Origin: Ifrita kowaldi
Taxonomy: Eukaryota > Chordata > Aves > Passeriformes > Cinclosomatidae
DNA length: 64,000 bases
Assembly: GCA_013398055.1 (NCBI GenBank)
Contig: VZRS01009635.1
Span: 248,001 to 312,000 of the forward strand
Direction of reading: 5' to 3'
This document shows positions 38,801 to 51,395 of this stretch, piece after piece; position 1 is the first letter of the stretch; each line of letters begins with the position of its first letter. A model generated the notes under the pieces. The model did not search any database. It was given only the letters and a program-made list of their open reading frames with translations, and was not told where the DNA came from. A program made the position numbers and the translations under genes.

Positions 38801-39884
38801 AGAGGAGAGGACACAAGCAATAAAATGTATTATCTGGAGAAGGGCCTCCTTATGATGGTAACATGGATTTCTCATATGTATACACAGCACACAGTCTTGC
38901 TAAATTTTGACACATTCTTTTTTACAAATAAGTAGAGTTTAGACATAGTAAAAGATCTTCATTAGATTGTAAGATAAACAAAAAATAATTAGGCCATGAC
39001 TTCACTTACTTTGCTATAGGTTTGTATGAGCCCTACTGCTTCAGTGGCAGAATTATTCATTTCTAAATACACAGAATATTTCCCACTATGAAATATGTCT
39101 TAAACATTTTCACATTCTGATTAATAAAGAAGATGCTGTAAAGACAAATCTTAGAGCAAAATTTAAATACACAGTAGAAGCAAAGAAATAATTTCCATCT
39201 TCAGTCTTGAAAGTCCTAAAGAGATAAGTCATTTCTATTTTTTTGCTGTCATTACCGTTGAGTCAGGAAATGAAGATGTTTGGAGACCCATAGCATTCAT
39301 TAGATTTCTGTCCAGAAAAGTTTTAGTTTATACAGGATTGTATTTACAGAGTATTTCAATAATATTCACACTCACAATAGGAGTAATTCTTATAATTTAT
39401 AATACTTAGAAGAACCTGGAAGATGCATGGCAAATCTCTTGTGGGTTCAGGTTTAGAACAAAGACCCTGCCTCTCAGAACCGCATTACTGGTAGGTCTCA
39501 GGCAACCAGATACTCTTTGTAAAACATGTCAGTGATAACTCTAAAAATATTGCTGGTCAAAAGGGATTGTATAGCAAACAAGAGATTCATTTTCTTTAAA
39601 TGCTTTCTGGAAAGGAAATACTAATCCTATTTCATAGTTCCTTAGCCCCATTGTTAAAACCTTCAGTAGGAAAACTACCAGTCAGTAACTTCAACCCGTG
39701 GAAAGTAGAATCACATAATGTATTTATAATCTCATAAAAATAAATCCACCAAGTGCCAACATTAATGAAAGTCAAAAGACAATTTCAAGAAACTGCGATC
39801 ACTTTAAAATAAGGAAGACATTGGTCAGGCGTCTAGAATTTGATTCCTTACAGTAGCTGCTTAGCTACTATCCAAATACACAGA
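35842..39884. other. Non-coding DNA; G-rich patch and possible conserved stretch
   Basis: No gene recognised. The interval 36100-36360 is GC-richer and open in two overlapping - strand frames. A G-run cluster lies at 36461-36491. The stretch of about 36830-37265 is unique, mixed in composition and without repeats, so it could be a conserved non-coding element. The rest is AT-rich. Confidence 0.5.
36461..36491 (+). other. G-run cluster, possible G-quadruplex
   Basis: Four G runs of 5, 6, 3 and 4 are separated by 8, 4 and 1 bases. The first loop is one base over the usual limit of seven for a classical G-quadruplex motif. It stands out in AT-rich surroundings. Confidence 0.5.
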
Positions 39885-39915
39885 GAATCATAGGATAATA
39901 GTTGACCCATCTGGT
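39885..39915 (-). mobile_element. Possible CR1 3' tip, - orientation
   Basis: GAGAATCATAGGATAATAG resembles the reverse complement of the CR1 terminal ATTCTATGATTCT repeat. The following bases match CR1 poorly, so this is either a very short, very decayed copy or chance. Confidence 0.3.
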
Positions 39916-40887
39916 TCCTTGAAAATGTAGGTCAGGTGTTCACTGCCTGAAGAAATTCCCTGCTAGGTGACTCAGGTTGCACGAAGCATTAGCCCATCCA
40001 CTGGCTGCTCATATATCACTGTCATATACTGGAAAGAATGTGGCAAAACACAATAAAAGTGAGGAAAGTAATTACAGAGGAGGACAAAAAGAAGACGTCT
40101 ACTTTAATTAAGCTACAAAGAAATGTACTGGTTGTATATGTATTTTTCAGGAAAGTGGATTTGATAAAAAAAAGCATCTTTTGGTGCAAAATTCCTATCA
40201 GTGTCCACAAGATCATAATCTAAACTAAACTGTACTGCAAAAATAAGTGTACCACAATGTGATAGAAGCACATGTTCACTGGGCTAATACGATAGTAAGA
40301 AAGCAGTAAGAATTGTCCTATTGTTATGAGAATTTTGTTCTAAATTTTAATTAAATTGTAAGAGATTGTTAAAATCTGTAGTCAAAAAACCCATCTGATC
40401 TTAGCAAAGAATGGACAATTCAACAAGTAATGATATTATTAATAATCTTGTTAGAAAATGTGCTTATATTTTTGTGGTCTTAATGTGGCAATTATTTATG
40501 TCAAAATTAATCACATCTCCACTCAAATTATAGTAAAATAGAAAATCTGGAGTCCTGAACTGAGTGAATGAAGGTGTTAAAACTATTATGGGCTCAAAGG
40601 ATTTTAAGCTCTACCATATTGCTTTATAATTTTCTGAATTAAAGATTCTTCCTCTGAAAAGTGACACTTTATTTAAATAATTGCTGGACCTGAACAAATG
40701 ATCTTTGATAACCTACACTTAATTTCCTTACACCTGTCACTGAAAAGCTTTGTTTATGTAATTTTTTTCCTGAAAAATATTGCTCTAAGTTTCAAGTGCT
40801 TTGATTGTTTTGTAAAGATTTGTAGAATGCCAGAATGAAGAGTACAAAGAAGAAATGCAAAACCACATGGAAAAAATACAGAATATA
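39916..40887. other. AT-rich non-coding DNA, no gene seen
   Basis: Unique sequence with two overlapping opposite-strand frames of about 60 codons at 40022-40223. No exon or repeat recognised. Confidence 0.55.
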
Positions 40888-40921
40888 AACTCACAGAATG
40901 GGTGGGAAGGAACCTTTTAAG
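40888..40921 (-). mobile_element. CR1 3' tip, - orientation, cut by an LTR fragment
   Basis: TCACAGAATGGGTGGGAAGG followed by AACCTTTT matches the complement of the CR1 3' end (the usual start of a CR1 in - orientation). The match stops abruptly at about 40921, where the LTR terminus begins. Confidence 0.6.
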
Positions 40922-41045
40922 GTGTCATGGTTTATCTCCAGCCAGCCACCCAAGTACCACACAGCTGCTCATTCACTCTCTCACCAGTGGGATTGGGAAG
41001 AAAATAGGAAGGGTAAAAGCAAATAAACTTGTGATTTCCCAACAA
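40922..41045 (-). mobile_element. Terminal fragment of an ERVL-like LTR, - orientation
   Basis: The block starts TGTCATGGTTTATCTCCAGC, the complement of the usual ...AACCATGACA LTR end, and continues through ACCACACAGCTGCTCATTCA, a TGGGATTGGGAAG word and a GGAAGGGTAAAAGC word. This is the same family as 32090-32500. Only the last 120 or so bases of the LTR are present; beyond about 41045 similarity is lost. It abuts a CR1 tip, so the LTR probably inserted into that CR1 or both were later trimmed. Confidence 0.75.
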
Positions 41046-43763
41046 CAAACACAAAAGATACTTTTGTATATTGCATTGCTTTGCAGTCAAACCTGAACTA
41101 TTCAATTTAATTTCAATTTGAGGAAATGGAAGGTACTGATACTCTATCAAGCCCATTACAAGCATCAATTATTTTTCTAATCTTCCAAGGCCTGAGAACG
41201 AATGCATCCATGACATTTGTATCCTGAGTCTAAACACCATGGGTTTATAAATCTTATTGGCTGATCTACATTACAGACAGCATTATATATACATATAAGT
41301 GTCAGAGCTCTTTGCAGTGGATCTTAGTCTCCTGCTCTTCCTGTTTCATATAGATGTCAGTAGAGAAATATGTATTTTATTCATTTTTATAAAAAGCACA
41401 TGCAAAAACAGAAAATTGAAGTTGTCATTTAGAATACACAGAAGTGGAAGTTTGAGAATGCCTGAATGACACAAATTTATCCTACTTTTCTAGGGTTCTG
41501 CACGGCTTTATATGAAAAGTGAAACTGGTCATGTGGAACTGTTAAATGAGAGAATGAAAGCACTACATTGAACAGTGGAAACTACAAGGCCAACTAAAAT
41601 AAAAGGAAATTACTGATAGTAGTTACATTATGTTTTTGTTTTCTTAAATTAACTTCACAGCAAATTGATCCCAATTAAAATACTTTGATTCAGAAATAAT
41701 GTCACAGAAATCTATTCTAAAAATGACATAATATCACACTGAGAGTAGAACATGGTTAAAGTACATAGCCTTCTCTTGAGGAAAGTAGGAGAATAATTTT
41801 ACCTTCTATTATCTTCATGTCATTATGTCAGGAATTACAATTAAAAAATAAAAATATGGTTTTTAGGAAGTTTGGGGTTAAATTTATTAGTTTCATACTC
41901 CACCTAAAACCAGCCTATTATATATAAAGCTGCAGTTTTCGTGATGAGTTCCTAATTTTGCCTCATGTCTTTAGGCAGAAATATTAGCTAAGTACTTGCA
42001 TAAACATTTGAGTATCTTTTATGTTATATAATTTATCTGATTTATTGCATCCAAAGCAAATAATTTATTTAGGCCACTCCCCTTCTTTGAAGCACGAAAC
42101 ACTGCATGACACGAAGGGACTCACTTTTATGTACGTAAATATTTCCCTGAAGTGAAAACAAAAAGACAAAAATACTTTTATTGTCTCTGCTTTTTTTTTT
42201 TTTTTTTCTCTTTCTTTCACAGATGACATGGTTTTTTGCTTCCACAAGGAATTAATTTCATGGACAAAGCTACAACACAATTACTCAGTGCTTTCAGAAG
42301 TTATTAATGGTATTGAACCAAATCCTTCTAATTAGAGGGACGGTGTCCCCTGCCATCTCTCCGGTTCATTGCAGTAAGGGAACCTCTTATGACTTTAATT
42401 AGAAGAGAAATATTAAGAGAAGTAGCAGGATAAAAGCCTTCTAAGTTTTCCAATCCCACTTATTCTTTCTGTGCTGTGGTTAAAATAGTTAGACCTTCTA
42501 TTTTTCATGGATTTTAGGTCAAGTGGAGGATGCTAGCAGTTCTAGCTAGTGATTTCAAACTGTCTTTAAAATACTAAGAAACACAATTGCTTTGTAAGGC
42601 AGACTCCACAATCTAGAAACATAAAAACTGTGTTGCAAAGAAAAGCAATTTGCACAAAAGACAATCTGAACCACTTTCAAGGTTAGGACAATGTAGCAAT
42701 GCTAAACATGCTATTTATAGCTTGTTTGAACTTATTTGCTGCGGTTCACACAGCAGAATTTTTAGTAAAGTAAAAAGAAAGAAGGTTGAATACTGAAAAG
42801 GTAAGAACAAATTGCAATAGAAAATTTTGAAGAAGGCTGTTTTATTCAGTGCTTTCATAGCCATCCACAAAAGGGGCAGTTAGATCCATGCACGTCATAA
42901 TGTTAATTTCAAGAACAGTCAGATTTCAAAGCAAGGTTATGAAGACAAGGTTATGTGATATGCATTGTTTTGTAGAACAGGCCTTAAGACTTGCAAAACA
43001 AAATTTGGAAATATGATCTGGCTACTGTTATCTTTGATGGTCAGTGATTATACTTTCCATAATTATAGGTGATACAGGAGATTTTGTATGATTGTAGAAA
43101 AGGAAAAAGCAATTTTTATTAACAAGGAAGAAAGAAGAATGCAAATAATTATAAATGGGCTAGTGTAACTTTATTCTTTCCTTAGATTCTGGGAAATTGT
43201 ACTTAAAATATATTTCTAAATGCCTAGAAGAGAAATAATCAGATCTTAACATGCATTTGTTTTGGTGAGTATATCTTGTAAAACAAAAGCTATTAGCTCT
43301 TTTAAAAGAATAAAAAATATGTGCAAAATATTAGTATTAAATATCACTGGCTACTGTCCTCATGCTAGACCTGCGTCTGCTCAAGATTTATATTTTGAAC
43401 TTAGAAACATAGTGGTTAATAAATTTATGATGCTTGTAAAGGGAATTTGTGTTCTTATGTACCATCAAAACATAGAAATCAATATGTAGAAATATAGGCT
43501 GAAAGATATCTACATAGGTAGCAATAATCTCGGGTTTACGATCAGGCACATAAAGTATATAATGATTTTACATAAAAGGAAAAAACCTGATATAGAATCT
43601 CTGAAACAAAATCTTTTATACTCTTGTATTACTATACAACTTTTGGTTACCATAGAAAATTGTGCTGGGTGGTATTTAACATAACTCAGTATGGACATGC
43701 TTATATAAAAGAGGAAGTTATCTGGACATTATGATGAAATTTACCTTAATTTTAGGGCCAGTT
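41046..43763. other. AT-rich non-coding DNA with a poly(T) tract
   Basis: Unique sequence. T17 at 42191-42207 is followed by pyrimidines and CACAG at 42222, an arrangement resembling a splice acceptor; see findings. The - strand frame at 42065-42280 only reflects the poly(T) tract read as Lys codons. Confidence 0.5.
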
Positions 43764-44625
43764 CAGTTCAAAACATTTATGAGTAATCTGGATGTAGGGG
43801 CTGAATGCATTTAAGCCTGCTGATGATATCAAATTGGGACGTGCTGATGACTCTATCAAGGGACAAGAAGCCTTAAAGAGGGATTGAAATTGTTTGGAGC
43901 AGTGGGTAATCATCAATGGTCTGAAATTTAAGAAGTCCAAATGATGGATTCTGCAGCTAGAATAGAGTAACATCAGGCACAAGTATAAATAGGGACAGGA
44001 GTGGCTGGAGAGAAGCCCTGAAGAAAGGAATCTCTGGTTGCTGGTCAACAGCAGGCTCAGCAGGGGTCAGCAGTGTGCCCTGGTAGCCAACTGGGCAAAC
44101 CACATCCTGGGGTGCATCAAACACAGTACCACCAGCTGCTCAAAAGAGGTGATTATCCCACTGTATTCAGCCTCACCATGGGTCCTGTGGGCGGTTCTGA
44201 GCCCCACAATTCAACAAGGATGTGAAAGTTCTTGAATGTATCCAGAGGAAAACAACAAACATGTTGAAAGGACTGTCCTATGAGGAGCAGATAAGAACTT
44301 TTCATTTGTCTAGTTTGAAGAAAAGGAGGCTGGAGGGCAACTTGGTTTGAAGCTCTCTTCAGCTTCCTGCAGAGGGAAAGTGGAGAAAGAGAGAGAGGTA
44401 ATGATTTCTTCTCCTGTAGTGCCCGGACAGGAATCAGTCAAAGCTGCACTGGAGAAGGTTTAGATTGGACATTAGAAAGCATTTCTTTACTGACAGAGTG
44501 GTCAAACCCTGGAACAGGCTTCCTAGAGAGATGGTCAATACCCTGAGCCGATCAATGCTTAGGGGGAATTTGGTCTTTGGAATGTAAGACATGTCCTTAA
44601 TAACATGCTTTAACTCTTGATTGAC
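43764..44625 (+). mobile_element. CR1 LINE: ORF2 C-terminal part and 3' UTR, degraded
   Basis: Recognisable CR1 segments follow in order: GAGTAATCTGGATG, GCTGATGATATCAAATTGGG (the reverse-transcriptase AD-D-I-K-L-G type segment), CAGCAGTGTGCCCTGGTAGC, CATCCTGGGGTGCATCAAAC, GAGGTGATTATCCCACTGTA, GGACTGTCCTATGAGGAGCA, then CATTAGAAAGCATTTCTTTACT and CCCTGGAACAGGCTTCC. The 3' part carries GTCCTTAATAACATGCTTTA, a variant tail unlike the ATTCTATGATT tails at 35.8 and 60.8 kb, so this copy belongs to another CR1 subfamily. Many frame breaks show it is dead. Confidence 0.88.
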
Positions 44626-46756
44626 CTATGCCTTATGGTTTTGTATAGAACTTAGTGGTTTGACACAGCGGTAGTAAAGCTGACTATCATGCAAATTCAT
44701 TTATATGGCTCCTGCATCAGACAGTCAGATCAGATTTGTAGCAAATCAACTTGGTCCACGAACAGAGACATACATGCATTCCCAGTTCATGTGAACCTGT
44801 CTTTTGATAGGCTTGCACAGATCTTAGTGTAACTTCTCCATATTCACTGCAGTATGCCCTTAGTACTTTCATACATACATAATATTAGTATTTGTTAATA
44901 ATTATACATATATTACATGAAAATATTTTTACATTTTAAGTGCAAATATGTTATCCACTTATTTACTATTAGTAAAAATACACAGAGGAGAAAGGATGAA
45001 TGGAAGAATATTTGTGCTATTTAAAGCAAGTAGCATCTTTGGCAATATCTCTCAGACTGGACAAATAGAAATATCTGTATAGAGTAAAGCAGTTGACAGG
45101 GAAGACCTGATGTCAATATTCATTTAAGAATATCTTTTTTTTTTGGTTTAGGCAAAGTACAATCTGGTACATACCCTGAATGTCCATTTGGAGCTGAAGT
45201 GTTCCTGAATTGAACATTCCAGAGTACCTAAAAGTATACAGTTGATGCCCTCTGGGACTACTGACCAAAGCAGAATAACTGAAGACAAATGAGAGGCTCA
45301 AGTAAAAGAAACAGCCCTGATGCCATCTAAAATTGTATTTAACAGTCATTTTTATCTGCACTCCTTATATTTGCAAAGAAATCCTGGCCACAGTTCACAT
45401 AAGTCTCACCATGCACCAGGCTGATAACTTTGCAGGGCTTCCAGTGTAATCACTCTCTTTTCATCATTCTTTTCTAATCACGTTTTGGATTTTGCAGCTG
45501 TGTTTTGCTGGCTTAGTTTTAGCTGGGTTTTCCCCCACCCCATTACTTGCATGACAGAAAGTCAATGAATCCAATATCTGTACTGCAATACCAGCTAAAT
45601 GGTAAGATTCATTGACTTACGTAGTATCAGTTTTTTATGAATTAGTCCAGTAACCAGTTTATAAAACAAATGTCCATACCTGTTATAGACTGCATTTATA
45701 TATGCAATTTTTTACTAAAATAAGTCAATATGAAGCTCTTTTTCACCTTGCCTTTAGTCTTTTCTAGAAGGTTCCATATGCTATCAGTATCAGTAAAATG
45801 TGAGAAATTTAAAAGTTGGATAGACATGTTATATTAAAAGTAGAAATGACTTTGCACATTTAGTCAAGCGTACATGGTACTGATATTGCCCTTGAGAACT
45901 CAGAGATATAAACATATAAATCTCAAAAAAACCCTTTCCAAAACATGCAAAACCAGAAAATATGAGCAGGAAATTTCAGTTACTTGTTAAAGTGTGAATA
46001 AGCTCCTGATTCAACACCTAGATTTAGGTGTGTGTGGATTATCTACGTGTCATTATACTTGACGCTCTAGAAAAGAGCAGATGGTTTCTGAAGAGCTATT
46101 CAAGACACCTTGAAGTACTTATCTACATTTGGTGAGCTATATGACTCTATTTGTAGACACCTAAATTTAGATCAATAGAGTTGAAATACCACATTAATAT
46201 AATTTTCGTTGGTATAATACTTACTTTTAAGTTATGAATCAGATTTTGATTTTCCATACCATATTCTCTTTGGAGGGTGACTCTTACACTGATATAACAA
46301 CTTTTAATTCAATCTCAGTGAATTCAGTTTCAGGGCATCATATCCCACGAAGTATGAACAATTTTTTAAGGATCCTATCTACTTCCTGGAAATTTAAATA
46401 TGTTACTTTTTTGTTTTTAACCAAGTCAGTAAAATATAGTGTCAAGGAGAGGATCTAGGACTGGGGAAATCCAAGCTAACGTCTAGAATTAAGTTTAGAT
46501 AATGACTGAATGTTTCCTGTTAAACTTATTTCCAAACATAAGCTGATCACAGTGGTGGTGCTGCAGTACTCTTGATTTATTAGCCTATGAATTAGATCCT
46601 CAGCTGTATTTTTTTTCCTGGGCTTGGTCACACATTGTTGATATGCCATATTCTAAGGAGAAAGAAAAAATAAGTCTGACATAGTAAATAATTATGGAAT
46701 ATGTAGCAAGAATCACTACATCATACATCTGTCATACTTGAATAAAGAATGCTGCT

Positions 46757-46790
46757 GAACCATTCTACGATTATATGATTACATGACTGC
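46757..46790 (+). mobile_element. Possible CR1 3' tip, + orientation
   Basis: CCATTCTACGATTATATGAT resembles the terminal repeat of CR1, but the bases upstream do not show CR1 3' UTR clearly. Short enough to be chance. Confidence 0.3.
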
Positions 46791-48297
46791 TTTGGTCACA
46801 ACTGCATGCTCTATAATGAAGCAAACGTACAATGTTATTTTCCTCCCTCTGTTAATTTGTTCTTTTAAATTTTTTCTCTCGTTCATTTTCATTTGAGCCT
46901 ATTCTCTTTGTCTCTTGGACTCTATTCCTCTATTTTTTCCAGACTTTTCCCTTCCCTACAAACCTATAATTTCATGTTCTTTTATATATATACACTTACA
47001 TAGTAGTCTAACATTTTTTTTTCGTATAGACCTTCACATACAGATAAAGACAACCCAGAACTCCCTACATAATTTTCTTCTCCTTTCATAACTTGTAAGA
47101 CCAAGGGTAACAGGAGAGGACACAGCTATTCAGCACTGTAGTATCAGTACAATGTTCCATGGTACAGGAAAGGTCCCAAGGAGTGAAGGTCATTGTAGGT
47201 TTGCCTTATTTTGGTTCTATAATGAGCACTGCCGGACGTAGGGGAAGTATGTAAAAACCAGGACATGACTAGATCATTCTTATGCTGACAGTTTTGGGTT
47301 TTTTTTTTCCCTGACGTATGTTTTTAGCAATGACAGTTCAAGTGAAAAGACTACTTCTAAAAACACATTTGGCTGAACATTTCTGGAACCAACAAAAAAT
47401 TGTAACATTATTATTTACCTTTTTTATATGAATAATCAGTGTGACAGTCTGCACTTGCCAAGCAAGTCCTTTTCCCAAACCTATTAAATGCTCTGGTTTC
47501 TTTACATCCTACATTAGAAAAGAGGTCTCTACAAAGCTGTTGTGCAGAAAAATGCCATCAAGTGACAGTAATGGCATCTTTTAAGGTACATTAGCATAGA
47601 AGACAGAAAAATGCATTCATGTATGAAGGGACAATTAGAATGTGAGAACTACTACTATTTCTGAATCAAACCGAAACCCATAAATATTTAAGGAAGGAAA
47701 ACTGCTGAGAAGAGGATAAAGGTTTCACAGGAAGTTAAAAATCACTTAATTACTAATTACTTAGTTTTTTTAAAAAAGTGCTCTGAAAGAGGAGGTAATA
47801 TAAGGTATACTGATAAAACTTGCAGTTTTATTAGAATGGCTGTTTTCAAATTAAATGTAGAAAACCGCAGCTGAGTAAAGCTTCTGATTATTTCCTTAAT
47901 TTGGCTGCTTGCCTTTGCATTGATAGTACTGAGTTTCTGTTTGCTTTTTTTTTTTCATTTTTTCATGTGAATCTGTATAATATTAGCCATGCCTTAAACC
48001 ATTTCTAGGAGATAATGTTGTATCTGAGAAGTGAATGGCAAATATTCCTGGATTCCTTTCTGCAGCTAAACAGCCTGTTCATCATACAATTATACCAGCA
48101 TTCATTTGATGACATCTGCAGGAAAAGCAGATACAGGTAAGTTTGCCTATTCTTTGTGTTGGACAGATATCTGGAAATCTTATAATAGTGATAAAAATTT
48201 TAGAACTGCCCTGGCCCATTTTTTGTCCAGACCAATCAAACCCTGCAGAAGTGTATGGGAATAGTATTTTATTTTAACTTCACTAAGGTTTCAGCTA

Positions 48298-48382
48298 TTA
48301 AAAAAAACCCCAAAAGACCACAAAAAACCTCACAAACCAACCCCCCCAAAACCCCCACGCAAACCCACAAACAAAAAACCTA
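48298..48382. repeat. A/C-rich low-complexity tract
   Basis: Runs of A with CC, CCC and CCCCCCC interruptions, and CAAAC and ACAAA words. The same texture recurs at 52861-52935 and 62296-62383, and as T/G on the other strand at 14765-14843 and 28201-28284. Confidence 0.8.
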
Positions 48383-50394
48383 GTTCTTTTGCTCTCAAAT
48401 TTGGACATTTCATCCTATTCAAAGATAAAATTGTCTTTAAAAGCAGCAAAAATAATGCCTAATTAACTATATCAGTTTAGCATTATATCATTAAAAAATT
48501 TCTGTACTAGGAATTAATTTTCCTCATTCTAATATTACATAGTACAAAGCACCAGATAACATCTACCAATATGATAAAAACTTTGCTACATACCTACATT
48601 TTTGTTCCTCCAGCACATAAGCATGAATTCAGATGAGGTCTGACTCTTAACAGATGTGTATTAAGTGCTAAATTTCTAAATGATAGCAACTTGGAGAAAT
48701 AGAAGAAAAACATACATATTAATATTTCACCTTGTTTAGCAAATTCTTATTTTTTTTTCAATTTGGTGCTTATCAATGACAATAACCAGTAATTGAGCTC
48801 CAAATACCTTTCTTTGTAGTAATTTAAAAGGCTGCATAGCAGAGATGCTACAAATCTTCTTCTGTTACTGAGTAATACAAGTTCTTCAAGCAGCAATCTT
48901 CCTCCCTATCCTCCTTCTTTTCTCCTCACTTTCTGGCTACCAAGTAATTAACAGGAGGGAAGGAACAGTGTTAATTAATTAATCTCTCAATTTCACAATT
49001 TGTGAAATATGACTAGAACTGTTAGAAAAATATGGGATTTTTTTGAGCAAGCCACAGCATCATTAATAAGAGAATAGAGAAAGGACCAAAGTAATAGCCA
49101 AAGAGATCCCTAAATAAAGGAGCTTTAAGCTAGAGCATCACAAATATGAGTCATTAACTCCTTCAGTATGATTCCTACTAGTTTACTGGGTATTAAAAAT
49201 AGTGTATATAGAAACTAGAAGGGTATTTCAGAATCTTGATGATGTCATAAACCCTTACTTTTTGTGTTGTGATGTGTGGTATTTTAAAACTCTCAACTAT
49301 TCAGATGGCGCCATGCTAACTGAGACTACCTTCCTGCTTGATACATGCAAACTTCACTATCTTGCATCTCTTATTTCTGATTGGCCTGCAATCAATCCAG
49401 ATTTCAAATTTCTGTCTTTCTCCTCTACCTCTAAATTCTGTGCTTAGAAAAATTAAGATGTATTCTTCAGCATTGAAAATGTACTTCAGAAAGATTAGAG
49501 CTCAAGTTACACATGATTTGGAGGTGTGTAAAATTATCAGGATTCTTTAAAAAATTTTTAAGTACTTGAGTTTGAAAGCGGGCTAAGGCAATATGAAGTA
49601 TTTTAAAATTACTGGAGCACTTTTTCTAATTTGTGAGATTTGTGGTTTCGCAACTCAAAATTGGTAGGCTTTTTTTTAATGCATAATGAACTATGAGTGG
49701 AATTTTAAATGTTTGATCACCCAAGACTGGATGAAGTGAAGATCAAATGTCAGGAGTCTAAAGGAACTACTGTACTAGTGAGAGTGTTTCAACGGACTAT
49801 TAACCTGCTTCCTCTGATGATTCTTTCTACTATGATCTATGTGGTCAGATCTCTGATCTCACATTGATTTTTACTCTTTTGACCCTTTAATGACATAGAA
49901 ATGACAAAAAATGTAGCAGTAAATTATGAGCATTCTTTTTTTCTTTCCATAGTACTTTACTTTTCCCACAATTATCAGAAACTCTTTTTGCTTGTTGTTT
50001 TGAAACTACCTGTCACAGTAAAATCCAAAGAGTGAAATAAAGAAGAAAGATGAGAAGCCAAAGTTTCATGATCTCCTAAAAGTGCCAGTGTTTCTGGAAA
50101 AGGACAGCAGAAATCTGTTTCTCTTTCAATTCACCTAGATTTCTCTTTTTATTTCCACCAGAAGTCAAAAACCAACATTGTTGTTGTGCAGATAGACACA
50201 CACAACCCATTTGGAATGTTTCATAGATGACCTGAAGAAGGTGGGAAAAATATAAGTTATAGAGTCTTTTTTCCTAATTGTCTCTTGTTGGGTTTTTATT
50301 AATACTATTTTTCTGCTTCTGTTTTATTTTTATTTTGTTTGGTCTATGTTTTTCTTTAATATGGATCCTATTTGTAGTTACTTCTGGAAATCCT

Positions 50395-51395
50395 TAGGGA
50401 CCTCTGCAGCCAGCGATTTCTACTAGCTGTTTCCTGAAGATAACTTGATTAAAAAGGAACAGCAGTAGTCTGTAACAGACAGCTGAGAGAGGAACATCAG
50501 GCTGCTCTTCATCTGCCTTGAGAAGAAACAGTTTAGCTGATATGCAGGAGAGCAGGTAACACAGACAGCTGTCACCAGGGCAGAGGATTGAAGAAGGTCT
50601 AGAAGTTCTGGTCCAGACAGTTTGGGACTCGGTGACTGAAGTGGTGATGGAGTGTGGCCATTTCTCCATCCTTTGCCAGTTGTAGAAAGTACTGATTGCA
50701 AAGTGGAGTCTTTGACTCGGAAGGAGCTGCAGAGGGTGGGTGCCTGCACCTAGGCTTGGGGCTGCAGGGGTGTCTGGGGCCCCTCCTGCTCTGGGATGAC
50801 AGCAGGAGGTACAGGAGAAGGAGAGGGCAGATTGCATAGCATGAGGATGCTGAACAGGACACTGACAGTTTTCACAGACACTTCATAGAGGAGAAAACTG
50901 TTGGCCACAAAATCCAAAGAAGAAGAAAGACCTTGATGGCAGACCAAGACTCCAAAGATGAGGGAAACTGGAAGCTTGTGGTAACAAGAAAAACTTCACC
51001 AACCATAGCATCACCAATGGCCTAATTGCTAAGGAAGGCAAACAAGTCCAATTGAGGTGGGCCTCCGAGCCAGCATGGCATGGACTGACCATTAACATGA
51101 AAGGAAGCAGTGGGTGACAGTGGTTGGTGATTCCCTTCTGCAAGTAATGGAAGCACCTGTGGTTTGTCTAGGGAGACTATCCAGGAAGATTTGTTGCTTG
51201 CAGAGAGGCAAATTCTGCTGCTGAAATCTTCCTGGCCTTTGGAGATAAATCTTGCTGTTCATCTGCAGGTGAACAGGCAAAACTTGGTTATCAACTGGCT
51301 AGTTTTGGTACTACAGGCAGGACTTTGGTTACTTTACCATGTTCCCATTTTTCAGAACAAAGAACTGCTAACAAGATATAAGTCCTGGTTAAAAA
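50395..51395 (+). mobile_element. CR1 LINE 5' fragment: 5' UTR-like sequence and ORF1 remnant
   Basis: CR1 ORF1 encodes a protein with an esterase-like domain. Translation of the + strand near 51110-51145 gives WVTVVGDSLL, the GDSL-type motif that opens this domain, followed by EAP, LSRKICCL and, after frame breaks, VNRQNLVINW and a PIFQNKELL segment (about 51265-51370). Upstream, about 50940-51000, WKLVVTRK matches the basic linker before the domain. The GC-richer block 50395-50900 is probably the CR1 5' UTR and ORF1 start. ORF2 and the 3' end are absent after about 51395, where AT-rich unique DNA begins. Frames of 62-147 codons on both strands here are remnants or shadows of CR1. Confidence 0.75.

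Larger units (their letters stand above)
44626..50394. other. AT-rich non-coding DNA, no gene seen
   Basis: Mostly unique. A weak CR1-like 3' tip (CCATTCTACGATTATATGAT) lies near 46760. A/C-rich low complexity fills about 48298-48382. The stretch of about 47820-48130 has mixed composition. No exon or complete repeat was recognised; frames reach at most about 82 codons. Confidence 0.55.

Noticed and set aside
48990..49008. A 19-bp palindrome, ATTTCACAA/TTGTGAAAT around one T
   Set aside because: Such a short AT-rich palindrome is expected by chance in 64 kb and nothing around it suggests a function.
50394..51280. A 147-codon frame and other - strand frames
   Set aside because: They run antisense through the CR1 5' UTR/ORF1 remnant.
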